Assembly: GCA_045661345.1 (NCBI GenBank) | Contig: JAZRFM010000027.1 | Span: 62,001-126,000 of the forward strand | Direction of reading: 5' to 3' | DNA from: RUG12461 sp045661345 | Lineage (GTDB): Bacteria > Bacillota > Clostridia > Lachnospirales > Lachnospiraceae | DNA: 64,000 nucleotides | In this document: positions 32,492-42,237 of the stretch, in pieces | Position numbering within the stretch: position 1 is the first letter of the stretch | How the letters are laid out: every line of letters begins with the position of its first letter | Notes under the pieces: model-generated | What the model was told of the DNA's origin: nothing | The model's database searches: none | What the model saw: the letters and a program-made list of their open reading frames with translations, nothing else | Position numbers and translations under genes: made by a program

Positions 32492-35128
32492 TTACCAGCG
32501 GTTTTTGAGCTTGTTCTGCAGCTCATAGAGCTTGTTTAATGCTTCCAAGGGAGTCATATTGGAAAGCTTCAGGTTCATCAGCTCTTCTGCAATCGCTTCA
32601 TCTGTCACGGTATCAAATAAGGACATCTGTGTCATATCCACCTCGTCCAGGAGGGGATTGGAAAGAGGCTGATGTACTTCGATTCCTGCCGCGGCCTTTG
32701 AAATATCATGCAGCAGGAGCTGCTCCACGATTTCCTTTGCCCGATCCGTCACGGATTCCGGCACACCGGCCAGACGGGCGACCTGGATTCCATAGCTTTT
32801 GTCGGCACCGCCGGGGACGATCTTTCGCAAAAAGACAATATCCTCTCCCTGCTCTTTCACCGCGATACAGTAATTATTGACGTTATCGAGCTTTCCCTCC
32901 AGCTCCGTCAGCTCATGATAATGGGTGGCAAAGAGGGTTTTTGCTCCAAGCAGTTTGGGGTTACTGATATGCTCCACCACAGCCCAGGCAATGGACAGAC
33001 CGTCGAAAGTACTGGTTCCCCGTCCGATCTCATCCAGGATCAGGAGGGAGTCCGCGGTCGCATTCCGCAGGATATTGGCGACCTCCGTCATCTCCACCAT
33101 AAAGGTGCTCTGTCCGCTGGCAAGGTCATCACTGGCACCGACGCGGGTAAAAATCCGGTCTACGATGCCGATATCCGCAGCCTCTGCCGGTACAAAGCTG
33201 CCGATCTGGGCCATCAGGACGATGAGAGCAACCTGACGCATATAGGTGGATTTCCCGGCCATATTGGGACCGGTAATAATGGAAATCCTGTTTTTTCCGT
33301 TATCCAGTATAGTATCATTGGGAATGAACAGGTCATTGGGGATCATCTTCTCCACAACAGGATGCCGTCCGTTTTTGATCTCGATCCGGCCGTCTGTATT
33401 GATTTTCGGACAGCAGAAACGGTTCTGCTCGGCGACCAGCGCCAGAGAGGCAAACACATCCAGTGAGGCAACCGCTTTGGCGGTTTTCTGAATGCGCACG
33501 ATCTCCCTGGCAAGGGACTGCCGCAGCTGGCAGAACAATTCGTACTCCAGGGACATCAGGCGATCTTCCGCCCCCAAAATCGTCTCTTCCATCTCCTTCA
33601 GCTCCGGGGTCAGGAAACGTTCCGCATTGGTCAGCGTCTGCTTGCGGATATAGGTTTCCGGCACCAGATCCAGATAGGAATTGGTCACCTCGATAAAATA
33701 CCCGAACACTTTATTATACCGGACACGCAGATTCTTGATGCCGGTAGCCTCCCGTTCACGAAGCTCCAGATCGGCAAGCCATTGTTTCCCATGGATCCTG
33801 GCTTCCCGGAGGCGATCGACCTCGGCATGGAAACCGGTTTTCAGCAGTGCGCCGTCCCGGATGGAAAGCGGAGGATCCTCCACCAGAGCGTTATCGATCA
33901 GGGTAAAAAGATCCTGCAGGGGATCCAGTGCTTCATCAATCAAATGCAGCTCTTCTGCATGAAAATCGGATAAAAGCGTCTTGATGGGAGGCAGCATCCC
34001 GATGGAGCTTTTGAAGGCGATCAGATCCCGCGCATTTGCGGTCTGGTAGGACACCCGTGATATCAGGCGTTCCAAATCGTAGACGGGATGCAGGTATTCC
34101 CGGAGTTCATCTCTTGTGATAACCTGTGCGTTCAGATCCTTGATGGCGTCCTGACGCCTTTTGATTTTATCCGGTTCGATCAGGGGCTGCTCAAGGAAAG
34201 AACGCAGCATCCGTGCACCCATGGCGGTTTTTGTCTTATCCAGCACCCAGAGCAGGGATCCTCTTTTTTGCTTTTCCCGCAAGGTCTCGGTTAACTCGAG
34301 GTTACGTCTGGAGGAGCTGTCGATCACCATGTATTTCCCGGTTACATAGGGATGAATGGAGGAAAGCTGGGAAAGCTCGACCATCTGTGTTTCCAGAAGG
34401 TATTTCAGAAGTGCGCCGGCAGCAATGACGCCGCTGCCGGAGTCGGATAAGCCGAGTCCTTGCAGCGTGGCTGCCTTGAAATGATCTTTTAATGTTTTTT
34501 CACAGAGATCGTCGGAAAAATACCAGGAGGCAAGGGGCGAGATTGTGATCCCCAGCCGTTCCTTCAGGTCGTTCAGATCCACGCCGCTGATCATCAGGGA
34601 TTCATTGCAGATCAGCTCCACAGGCTGGATCTTAAAAAGCTCATCCAGCATCTTTCGCTCGGAATCGACTTCCGTGACATAATAATCCCCGGTGGAAACA
34701 TCTGCGAAGGAGATTCCGTACTTGTCATCCAGATAGACGACACACATCAGATAGTGGTTTCTCGTCTCGTCCATGGAAGCCGGATCCGTGTTGGTGCCGG
34801 GTGTCACGACCCGGATGACCTCTCTCTTCACGATCCCCTTTGCTTCCTTCGGATCCTCGACCTGCTCACAGATCGCCACCTTATAGCCTTTCTGCACAAG
34901 TCTGGAAAGGTAGGTATCAAGCGCATGGAAGGGAACGCCGCACATGGGGGCACGCTCTTCCATACCGCAGTTTTTCCCGGTCAGGGTCAGCTCCAGTTCT
35001 TTGGAGACGATTTTGGCATCGTCAAAGAACATCTCGTAAAAATCGCCGAGACGATAAAACAGGATACAACCGGGATACTCATTTTTTGTCTGCAGATATT
35101 GCTGCATCATGGGTGTATATTCAGCCAT
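32492..35128 (-). CDS. mutS: DNA mismatch recognition protein MutS
   Basis: 878 residues. The N-terminal mismatch-binding motif is GDFYEMFFDDA. The ATPase domain has Walker A GPNMAGKST (about 624), Walker B LLILDEIGRGTSTFDG and the signature ATHYHELT. Standard MutS1. Its stop is 24 nt before mutL. Confidence 0.97.
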   Translation of the reverse strand: MAEYTPMMQQYLQTKNEYPGCILFYRLGDFYEMFFDDAKIVSKELELTLTGKNCGMEERAPMCGVPFHALDTYLSRLVQKGYKVAICEQVEDPKEAKGIVKREVIRVVTPGTNTDPASMDETRNHYLMCVVYLDDKYGISFADVSTGDYYVTEVDSERKMLDELFKIQPVELICNESLMISGVDLNDLKERLGITISPLASWYFSDDLCEKTLKDHFKAATLQGLGLSDSGSGVIAAGALLKYLLETQMVELSQLSSIHPYVTGKYMVIDSSSRRNLELTETLREKQKRGSLLWVLDKTKTAMGARMLRSFLEQPLIEPDKIKRRQDAIKDLNAQVITRDELREYLHPVYDLERLISRVSYQTANARDLIAFKSSIGMLPPIKTLLSDFHAEELHLIDEALDPLQDLFTLIDNALVEDPPLSIRDGALLKTGFHAEVDRLREARIHGKQWLADLELREREATGIKNLRVRYNKVFGYFIEVTNSYLDLVPETYIRKQTLTNAERFLTPELKEMEETILGAEDRLMSLEYELFCQLRQSLAREIVRIQKTAKAVASLDVFASLALVAEQNRFCCPKINTDGRIEIKNGRHPVVEKMIPNDLFIPNDTILDNGKNRISIITGPNMAGKSTYMRQVALIVLMAQIGSFVPAEAADIGIVDRIFTRVGASDDLASGQSTFMVEMTEVANILRNATADSLLILDEIGRGTSTFDGLSIAWAVVEHISNPKLLGAKTLFATHYHELTELEGKLDNVNNYCIAVKEQGEDIVFLRKIVPGGADKSYGIQVARLAGVPESVTDRAKEIVEQLLLHDISKAAAGIEVHQPLSNPLLDEVDMTQMSLFDTVTDEAIAEELMNLKLSNMTPLEALNKLYELQNKLKNRW

Positions 35129-35152
35129 GGAAAGGATCCTTTTTTGTTGTTT

Positions 35153-36742
35153 TCAGGGCCGGCCGAGCTGCAGCGCCAGGTGCTCCGCGATCCGGATCCC
35201 GTCCACCGCGGCGGATATGATGCCGCCCGCATAGCCGGCGCCCTCTCCGGCGGGGAACAGCCCTCCTATGGAGGAAATACCGTGTTCGTCCCTTTGTATC
35301 CGAACCGGAGAAGAGGTTCTGCTTTCAATGCCGGAAAGAATGGCATCCTGGCGGTCAAAGCCTTTGATCTGCTGCCCGAAGCACTCCATCCCGTATAGAA
35401 AGGCGTCTGTCATGGCAGGAGGCAGCAAATGGCGCAGGTTTGAAAAAGCCCGGGCGCCCTTTGTCATGCTCTCGAATTCTCCATAGGAAGAACTGCATCG
35501 ATTCCGCAAAAAATCCCCGTACAGCTGCTGGGGAATGGCACCGTTGGACAGGCCATAGGCCTTTTTCTCAAGTGCTTCCTGCAAAGCCATCATGGCGAGG
35601 GGGTCTTCCGACGCTGCGTCCTTCAGATGAACGGAGACAACGATGGCGCTGTTTGCGTTATGACCGTCCCGCCCCGAATAACTCATGCCGTTGACACAAA
35701 GCTTCTCCTCCTCGGAAGAAGCATTGATGACATATCCGCCGGGGCACATGCAAAAAGAGTAAACGCCCCGTCCGTCGGGCGTACCGGCGCTGAGTTTGTA
35801 GGGCGCGGCGCCGAGAACGGAATGGTCGGAAAAGCCATATTGTGCGTGGTCGATCATTTCCTGGGGGTGTTCGATCCGAAATCCAATTGCAAAGGGCTTC
35901 GGCTCCATGATCACGGCATGGCTTTTGAGCATACGGATCGTATCTCTCGCACTGTGACCGATGGCAAAGACCGCGGTCCTTGTCTCGATCCTGTCACAGT
36001 GATTGATGGTGAGACCCGTCAGCTGACGGTCTTTGACCGAGATATCCGTCACACAGCTGTCAAACCGGATGCTGCCGCCAAGCTCCATAATCCGTGCCCG
36101 GAAATTCTTCAGAAGCCGAACAAGTACATCCGTTCCCAGATGGGGCTTTGCATCGAAAAGGATACTGCTGTCCGCCCCCAACTCCACAAACATTCTGAGC
36201 ACTTCCCTGCTCCGTCCTGCGCGATCATGGATGGAGGTCGTCAGCTTCCCGTCGGAAAAGGTTCCGGCGCCTCCCTCCCCAAACTGTGCATTATTGGCCG
36301 GATCCAGTTCTCCTTGTGAGAAAAAGGTCTCCATCCTCTGGCACCGCCGGTCCACCTCGCTTCCCCGCTCCAGCAAGACAGGACGAAATCCGTGCAGGGC
36401 AAGCTCATAGGCACAAAACAAGCCGCAGGGTCCGCTCCCCACCACCACCGGCCGGTGAGAAAGTCCCCGGGCACTGCACTTGGGAAAATGATAACGCAAG
36501 GGATCCATATGCTTGAGGTTTGACCTTCCGGCACGCTGCAGAACCGCTTTTTCCTTCCGCACCTCCACATCAATGGTCAAAACATAGCAGATCGCATGCT
36601 TGTTTCTGGCATCGATGGCTCTCCGCACGACCTCCAGAGACAGCAACCCGTCTCTTTTGATATGAAGAATAGAACAAACCCTCTCCGTCAGGTCATCCTC
36701 TGTATAATTTAAATCCAGTTTGCATTTTTCAATTCTAATCAT
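35153..36742 (-). CDS. FAD-dependent dehydrogenase-like flavoprotein
   Basis: 529 residues. A small N-terminal alpha/beta domain (about 1-90) is followed by an FAD fold with PVVVGSGPCGLFCAYELA and ERGSEVDRR, and a C-terminal FPAGEGAGYAGGIISAAVDGIR. This is a widely conserved uncharacterised flavoprotein type. ATG 36742 overlaps the end of the upstream flavoprotein gene; the frame also extends to 36898 without support. Cotranscribed with the HI0933-like gene. Confidence 0.82.
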   Translation of the reverse strand: MIRIEKCKLDLNYTEDDLTERVCSILHIKRDGLLSLEVVRRAIDARNKHAICYVLTIDVEVRKEKAVLQRAGRSNLKHMDPLRYHFPKCSARGLSHRPVVVGSGPCGLFCAYELALHGFRPVLLERGSEVDRRCQRMETFFSQGELDPANNAQFGEGGAGTFSDGKLTTSIHDRAGRSREVLRMFVELGADSSILFDAKPHLGTDVLVRLLKNFRARIMELGGSIRFDSCVTDISVKDRQLTGLTINHCDRIETRTAVFAIGHSARDTIRMLKSHAVIMEPKPFAIGFRIEHPQEMIDHAQYGFSDHSVLGAAPYKLSAGTPDGRGVYSFCMCPGGYVINASSEEEKLCVNGMSYSGRDGHNANSAIVVSVHLKDAASEDPLAMMALQEALEKKAYGLSNGAIPQQLYGDFLRNRCSSSYGEFESMTKGARAFSNLRHLLPPAMTDAFLYGMECFGQQIKGFDRQDAILSGIESRTSSPVRIQRDEHGISSIGGLFPAGEGAGYAGGIISAAVDGIRIAEHLALQLGRP

Positions 36743-37964
36743 AAATGAGCTTTGCTGCCTCTGTTCCGGCACACATGCCGGAAGACCAGGCCCATTGCAG
36801 ATTATATCCTCCACAGGGGCCATCGACGTCGAGCATCTCTCCACAGAAAAAAAGACCCTGCTGCAGACGGGAAGCCATGGTTTGCGGAAAAACCTCAAAG
36901 GTATTCACACCGCCGGCCGTAACCTGTGCATCCTTCAGCTTCTTCGTGCCGACAATGGATAAGGGAAAGGATTTCAATGTTTCCGCGATCCTGACGATCT
37001 CCTCTTCCGTAGCGGCGGAAGCAGATTTGTCTGTGACACCGCAGGTGTCCAGCAGAGCCGGAATCAGCTTCCGGTGAACAGCCCCCCTGAGCAGGGCGGA
37101 GATGTTGGCAGGATTGGAAGCAAACAGCGTTCGATACATCCCGGCAACAGCCTCTGCTTCTCCGGAGGCGGGCAAAAAGTCTATGAGCAGAGATACTTCC
37201 TTTTGCTCACGCAGTGCCATGGCGGCAAAACGGCTGAGCTGGAACACCACGATCCCCGAAACCCCGTAATCCGTCATCTGCAGTTCCCCCGCCTCCCTTG
37301 CGGCAGGGATCTGATCGATCAGAAGTGTCAGGACAGAATCTGCACGGATTCCTGCAGTTTCCTTTAGAAAAGGTGCTTTTGCCTTCAATTGCACCAGGGA
37401 AGGGACAACATCTTGGGTTGTATGTCCCAGATCTCCCAGATATAGAAGCCCGCTGCCATCACTTCCGGTTTCTTTGTAGCTGCAGCCGCCGGTGGCGAGG
37501 ATGCAGCAGCGGCAGGTAAACATCCCCTGCTTCGTTTCCAGGGAAAAACCCTTCTCCTGAGGGATGATTTTTTTAATCCCGATTTCATAAGTAATAGAAA
37601 CGCCTAATCTTTCGCATTCTGAAAGCAAAGCATGAAGAACACCGGAGGCTTCCTCGTTCTGCGGGTAATAACCGCCGTTTTTCTGCCGTACGGGAACGCC
37701 GATTTCGCGGAAAAAGCGAAGGGTACGTTCTACGGGATAGGCAGTCAGCACTGGTGTGGCAAATCCTTCTTCTGTGCCTCTGTAACGCGCCGGATCGAGG
37801 ACAACGCTGGAGAGATTGCATTTCCCGTTTCCCGTCAGCAGAAGCTTCTTACCGGCTGTTTCCTTATGCTCCAGGATAAGAACCGATGCACCGGATCGTG
37901 CAGCGAAGATGGCTGCCATGAGACCGGAGGCGCCGGCACCGACGACGATCACATCCGCATTCAT
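36735..37964 (-). CDS. HI0933/YhiN-family flavoprotein
   Basis: 409 residues. FAD-binding start VIVVGAGASGLMAAIFAARSG, then KKLLLTGNGKCNLSS, a family hallmark, and a C-terminal GEMLDVDGPCGGYNLQWAWSSG. HI0933-like proteins are putative oxidoreductases of unknown substrate; one related branch (BaiN) acts on bile acids. Its ATG overlaps the DUF308 gene stop. Confidence 0.9.
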   Translation of the reverse strand: MNADVIVVGAGASGLMAAIFAARSGASVLILEHKETAGKKLLLTGNGKCNLSSVVLDPARYRGTEEGFATPVLTAYPVERTLRFFREIGVPVRQKNGGYYPQNEEASGVLHALLSECERLGVSITYEIGIKKIIPQEKGFSLETKQGMFTCRCCILATGGCSYKETGSDGSGLLYLGDLGHTTQDVVPSLVQLKAKAPFLKETAGIRADSVLTLLIDQIPAAREAGELQMTDYGVSGIVVFQLSRFAAMALREQKEVSLLIDFLPASGEAEAVAGMYRTLFASNPANISALLRGAVHRKLIPALLDTCGVTDKSASAATEEEIVRIAETLKSFPLSIVGTKKLKDAQVTAGGVNTFEVFPQTMASRLQQGLFFCGEMLDVDGPCGGYNLQWAWSSGMCAGTEAAKLIYD

Positions 37965-38746
37965 CAGTCGATTCCTTTGTCAAAATCTTCCTGAATCCCC
38001 GGGGTTCTGATGCCGGGCTCTTCCGGTGCTCCGGGGGCAGTATCGGCGGATCTTTCCCTGCTTTGGGAGGATCCAAAGGTGCCGGAGGTATCCCTGCCAT
38101 CTGCGGCCTCCTCTCCTGCTTTCTGCCAGGAACGAAGACGGAAGGAAAGATAGAAGGTACCGATCAGGCTGATGATTCCATCGATAAGTACAAGAACGGA
38201 CGCAAATTGCGCGTGGGCTGTTTTGTCGGAGAATGGATTTACAATAATCACGGCGGAAAAGATCGCAAACAGAAAGGCGATCAGCAGCCAGACCCACCAG
38301 TAGTTGTCCTTGATTGCCTTTAAATCCAGTGCATTCTGCACCTTAAAGACGGATGCAGCGAGCATCAACGCACCCAGTGCCAGAATCAGATACTGGGAAA
38401 GCACCGTGGTACGAGCCAGAATAATGGAGCCGCAAAGGATCAGAAGGGCGCCGAAGGAAAACCCGTAGCTTTGAATATTCTTATAAGCCTCTGTCATGAA
38501 ATAACGTACGATCAGAATAATGCCAATGCCCATCATTGCACCGGCCAGGGAGTAACAGAGAATCGCAGGGGTAATCTGCTTCACAAACAAAAGCAGGACT
38601 CCAAGCAGCAGAAACAAAACGGAAAAACCGATCTGGATACCGGAAATATGCAGCGCCTCATGCGCCTTGTGCTTGGAAACCGCTTCCTCCGGTGACATCT
38701 CCTCTTCCATAAATGCCGCCTCGGCATTTTTCTTTTTCCCAAACAT
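37964..38746 (-). CDS. HdeD/DUF308-family membrane protein
   Basis: 260 residues with six hydrophobic segments between about 35 and 200 and hydrophilic ends. The C-terminal 50 residues are disordered and rich in Ser, Glu and Pro. This fits HdeD-like DUF308 proteins, which are of unknown or stress-related function. Confidence 0.78.
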   Translation of the reverse strand: MFGKKKNAEAAFMEEEMSPEEAVSKHKAHEALHISGIQIGFSVLFLLLGVLLLFVKQITPAILCYSLAGAMMGIGIILIVRYFMTEAYKNIQSYGFSFGALLILCGSIILARTTVLSQYLILALGALMLAASVFKVQNALDLKAIKDNYWWVWLLIAFLFAIFSAVIIVNPFSDKTAHAQFASVLVLIDGIISLIGTFYLSFRLRSWQKAGEEAADGRDTSGTFGSSQSRERSADTAPGAPEEPGIRTPGIQEDFDKGID

Positions 38747-38770
38747 AGGGCTGTCTCCTTTCCTTACAGG

Positions 38771-40423
38771 TTATCGTAACAAATGCATTTTTTTTGCCAA
38801 TGAAACGAAAAATGTGCCTTTCGGCAGTTTTTTGAGATCCGATTCCGATATTCCCCTGATCAGCAGCAATACAACGAAGTAAACGAAAAAAGCCCCCACC
38901 ATCGCCACAATGGTGGAAACGGTGTTTCCGAACAGAATGCGCACCAGCTTGTATAAGCCGAAAGAGGCAGCGCCCATGACGGCCGAAGCGATGGCAGGAC
39001 GCAGAAAGATGCCGGGCAGGTCGAAGCGATAGCCCGTGGCACGGCGGATCCCGATCTGATTGAAGATGCACATGAGAACGCCGTAGACCACATTGGCTAT
39101 GATCACGGCAAAAATATTGAGATTCCCGAAATACAGGAGCGCATATAACGATCCGATATGGATTGCCAGGGACAGGACAGCATTGATCACGGGAATACGC
39201 ATGCGGTCAACCCCCTGCAGGATGCCGTTGGAAAGGGTCGAAAGAGAATAAAAGATGACCGCCACACAGCCTGCCTGCAGCATTCTGGCCGCGATTTCGC
39301 TGGTATCGTTGAATAAGAGCTCCATGACAGGACCGGCAAAGACGAACAGACCCACGGCACAGGGAACGGCAATGATCATGGAAAGCCGCATTCCCGCATT
39401 GATCTGATGCTCGATCCTGCGCCGGTCTTTCTTGGCGTAGGAGGCAGACAGGGCGGGAACCGTGGAAGCTGCCAGGGCGGATGCAATAGAAATGGGCACA
39501 TTGATGAGCAGCCGGTATTTTCCGGTATATTTTCCCCACCAGGTACCGATGTCCACAGCGGTGTATCCCTGCATGAGAGCCACACTCTTAAAGATCCTCG
39601 TATCAATGATGGCGCTGACATTGTAGATGGTGGTAGACAGCAGCACCGGAACGATGGTCAGAATGAGAATCCTGAGAATGCTTCCGTAACTTTCCTCCTG
39701 CATCGAATGATCGCGCTTCATCTGGCGCTTCAGGATCGTGCGATACAGCAGGAAAATGACCAGGATAAAGACAAAACCTACGACGGCACCACTGAGTGTG
39801 CCAAGCGTCCCGCCGGCGGCACCGTAGGCAGAACCGTATTTTTCGGGATCTCCGAGAACAGCGCCGATCTTCGCCCCGTACTGATACAGGAAATAGGCCG
39901 CCATCACACTGACAACGGCATTGACGATCTGCTCAATGACCTGGGAGATCGCACTGGGTACCATGGTGCCCAGTCCCTGGAAAAAGCCTCTTAAAACGCC
40001 CATGACAGCGGCAACCACAAGGCATGGTGCAAGAAACTGCAAAGAGAAAAAACTCAGGGGGGTTTCAAAAAACTGCGTGATCTGTTTCGAAAAAAACCAT
40101 ACGATCAATCCCGCTGTGGTACCGGTCACTAACGCAAAAAGGAATGCCCCTCGCAAATAGCGATAGGCATTCTTTCTCTGCCCTCTTGCGACTCTCGCCG
40201 AGACGAGCTTACTGACCGCAAGCGGAAGGCTGTACGAGGAAATCAGAAGAACGATGCTGTACACCTCAAAGGCAGTGGCGTAGAAATCCATTCCCCGATC
40301 CCCGATGATCCGCTGCAGGGGAATCCGGTATACCAGACCGATCACACGACTGATGATCGATGCGGCAGCCAGGATCGACCCCTGCATCAGAAAATTGGTA
40401 TTACTTTTTTGATTGCCGCTCAT
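38771..40423 (-). CDS. MOP-superfamily flippase (SpoVB/YtgP/MurJ-like)
   Basis: 550 residues, about 14 membrane segments. The opening FLMQGSILAAASIISRVIGLVYRIPL is typical of the SpoVB/YtgP polysaccharide exporter branch, which includes Bacillus MurJ (YtgP), the lipid II flippase. SpoVB itself is for spore cortex. Without comparison I cannot tell the two apart, and no sporulation genes are nearby. Confidence 0.86.
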   Translation of the reverse strand: MSGNQKSNTNFLMQGSILAAASIISRVIGLVYRIPLQRIIGDRGMDFYATAFEVYSIVLLISSYSLPLAVSKLVSARVARGQRKNAYRYLRGAFLFALVTGTTAGLIVWFFSKQITQFFETPLSFFSLQFLAPCLVVAAVMGVLRGFFQGLGTMVPSAISQVIEQIVNAVVSVMAAYFLYQYGAKIGAVLGDPEKYGSAYGAAGGTLGTLSGAVVGFVFILVIFLLYRTILKRQMKRDHSMQEESYGSILRILILTIVPVLLSTTIYNVSAIIDTRIFKSVALMQGYTAVDIGTWWGKYTGKYRLLINVPISIASALAASTVPALSASYAKKDRRRIEHQINAGMRLSMIIAVPCAVGLFVFAGPVMELLFNDTSEIAARMLQAGCVAVIFYSLSTLSNGILQGVDRMRIPVINAVLSLAIHIGSLYALLYFGNLNIFAVIIANVVYGVLMCIFNQIGIRRATGYRFDLPGIFLRPAIASAVMGAASFGLYKLVRILFGNTVSTIVAMVGAFFVYFVVLLLIRGISESDLKKLPKGTFFVSLAKKMHLLR

Positions 40424-40431
40424 GGAAGCTG

Positions 40432-41676
40432 TTATCCTTTGTATTCAGACTCCGATGCGTAGAACTTGGTGGGGCGGCTGCTGTAGGAATCATAGTCCGG
40501 AAGAACGATGTTGATCCAGGTGGTTCCGCAGTTCACGGTTATCTCATCGCCGTCCTCATTGTAATAATGGGTGATCTCACCGTCCATGTCGCCCTGAGGC
40601 TTCTCCCAGTTGATCTTGATGGCCTTGCCTTCGGTGATAAAGTATCCTGTGCCGGTGCCATGCAGATGAATGTCTTTATATTTGTGGGAATCATAATCCG
40701 CATCAATACCGGAATAGATATCATAATCACAGTTCTGAATGATAATGTTTTTGCAGGTGATGGGCTCGTTATAGCACTCGTCGATCTGCTTCGTGCCCTT
40801 CTGGTATGCGGTGTAAAGCCCGGTGCTTTCATCGTAAACGAAATAACGCTTCTTGTCGGTAAAGCCGCCCGGTACGACAACAACGGCATCCTCTGCCGTG
40901 GAGAAGTCATCCAGGGTCACGGTCTCACTGGGATTCGCGAATTGGAAGTGCGGCGGCAGCGTCTGATCCACATCTTTCTTGTAGCCGTACTTGTCACCGT
41001 ATTTCTCGATGGCCGGTTTGATCTTTCCGGTATCTACGGTAACGGAGTGTACGGAGGAACGGCCGGATTCGCGGTAGAATACGTCCAGAGCCGGGGAGTT
41101 GTCACGGATCTGCTTCGGATAGGAAGCGCTTCCGCCCATACCGTCCATGTCGTAGCCCTTCATGGTGGCAAGGGTCGGTGCCGCAAACAGGGAAAGTCCC
41201 CAGTGTCCGTAATTTGCCTGATACTCTTTGCTGGCTGCGGCGTAGTAGGAACGGCAGCTGCGCACCGTACCGATCTTGTCAACAGACTCATAATCCTGCC
41301 AGATTCCCATCATACGGGTGATATTCGATTCTGCCAGTGCTTCGTAAATGATATCGGCCCGGGACAACCCGTAAAAGGGAAGGTCTCCTTCGCCGTTCTC
41401 GATCATGCAGGCAAAGGGCCGTTCCCCAGCAATGTCTTTATCGGTCCATTCACCGGTCAGTCTGCTGGCAGCCATACCGTCGGGGGCTTCCTCGGAAACC
41501 ACGACTTCCTCCTCTTCCGCGGATTCTTCCTCTTCATCAGGTTCTGCGATAACGACTTCCGGAACCACTTCGCTTTCTGCTTCTGTCTGAGCGGGTTCTT
41601 CTTTCTCACCGCAGCCGATCACCATGAGACCCATGGCAGCAGCAAGGATTCCTGCTAAAATTTTTTTCTTCATCAC
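40432..41676 (-). CDS. YerB-like DUF3048 lipoprotein
   Basis: 414 residues. A signal sequence with lipobox VIGC, an acidic linker (22-75, mostly Glu, Val and Pro), then DUF3048 (RPFACMIENGEGDLPFYGLSRADIIYEALAE, GTVRSCRSYY). YerB family; wall-associated role suspected, not known. AAGGAG lies before the ATG. Confidence 0.88.
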   Translation of the reverse strand: MMKKKILAGILAAAMGLMVIGCGEKEEPAQTEAESEVVPEVVIAEPDEEEESAEEEEVVVSEEAPDGMAASRLTGEWTDKDIAGERPFACMIENGEGDLPFYGLSRADIIYEALAESNITRMMGIWQDYESVDKIGTVRSCRSYYAAASKEYQANYGHWGLSLFAAPTLATMKGYDMDGMGGSASYPKQIRDNSPALDVFYRESGRSSVHSVTVDTGKIKPAIEKYGDKYGYKKDVDQTLPPHFQFANPSETVTLDDFSTAEDAVVVVPGGFTDKKRYFVYDESTGLYTAYQKGTKQIDECYNEPITCKNIIIQNCDYDIYSGIDADYDSHKYKDIHLHGTGTGYFITEGKAIKINWEKPQGDMDGEITHYYNEDGDEITVNCGTTWINIVLPDYDSYSSRPTKFYASESEYKG

Positions 41677-41742
41677 ATATCTCCTTCTTGCGTCCTTTTG
41701 TTACCTCTATGATTATCCGGTTTCCCGGCAAATCATCCATGA

Positions 41743-42237
41743 TTATCGTGCAATAGCAAGCTTTGTCAGGATCCTCTCCTGCATGCCTGTCATGACCTTT
41801 TCCTCTTCCTCTGTCTCGTGGTCATAGCCGAGAAGATGCAGCATACTGTGTACGATCAGAAATGCGTATTCCCGTTTTTCGGAATGACCGTACTCCTTGG
41901 CCTGAGCCTTGATATGCGCCGTGGAAAGGACGATATCACCCAGCATCACCTCTCCGCTGTCCGGATTAAAATTGTCCGGATCCGCTTCGACTTCCGAAAA
42001 ATCCCCCGGTGCCGGGAAAGAAAGTAGCGGAAATGACAGCACATCCGTCGGATGGTCGATGGAACGGAAGGTACGGTTCATCTCATGAATCCGTTGCTTG
42101 GAAACGAGCGTCAGGGAAACCTCGGCTTCGTACGGAAAGCCCAGACTCTCCAGGGTTTCCAAAATCACTTCGGTTCCAAGTGCTTTTGGATCAAACGGAA
42201 AGGAAACAGGCGTCTCTGTTTCAAAAAATACGGTCAT
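41743..42237 (-). CDS. ybeY: Endoribonuclease YbeY
   Basis: 164 residues. The zinc motif HSMLHLLGYDH is complete, with the upstream TDVLSFPL segment. YbeY matures 16S rRNA and takes part in ribosome quality control. It follows the PgpH-position gene by no gap, in the phoH-pgpH-ybeY order of Firmicutes. Confidence 0.95.
   Translation of the reverse strand: MTVFFETETPVSFPFDPKALGTEVILETLESLGFPYEAEVSLTLVSKQRIHEMNRTFRSIDHPTDVLSFPLLSFPAPGDFSEVEADPDNFNPDSGEVMLGDIVLSTAHIKAQAKEYGHSEKREYAFLIVHSMLHLLGYDHETEEEEKVMTGMQERILTKLAIAR

Noticed and set aside
36743..36898. 52-residue extension of the FAD protein at 35153
   Set aside because: It overlaps the HI0933-like gene in another frame and has no ribosome site; the family starts at the MIRIEKCKLD position.
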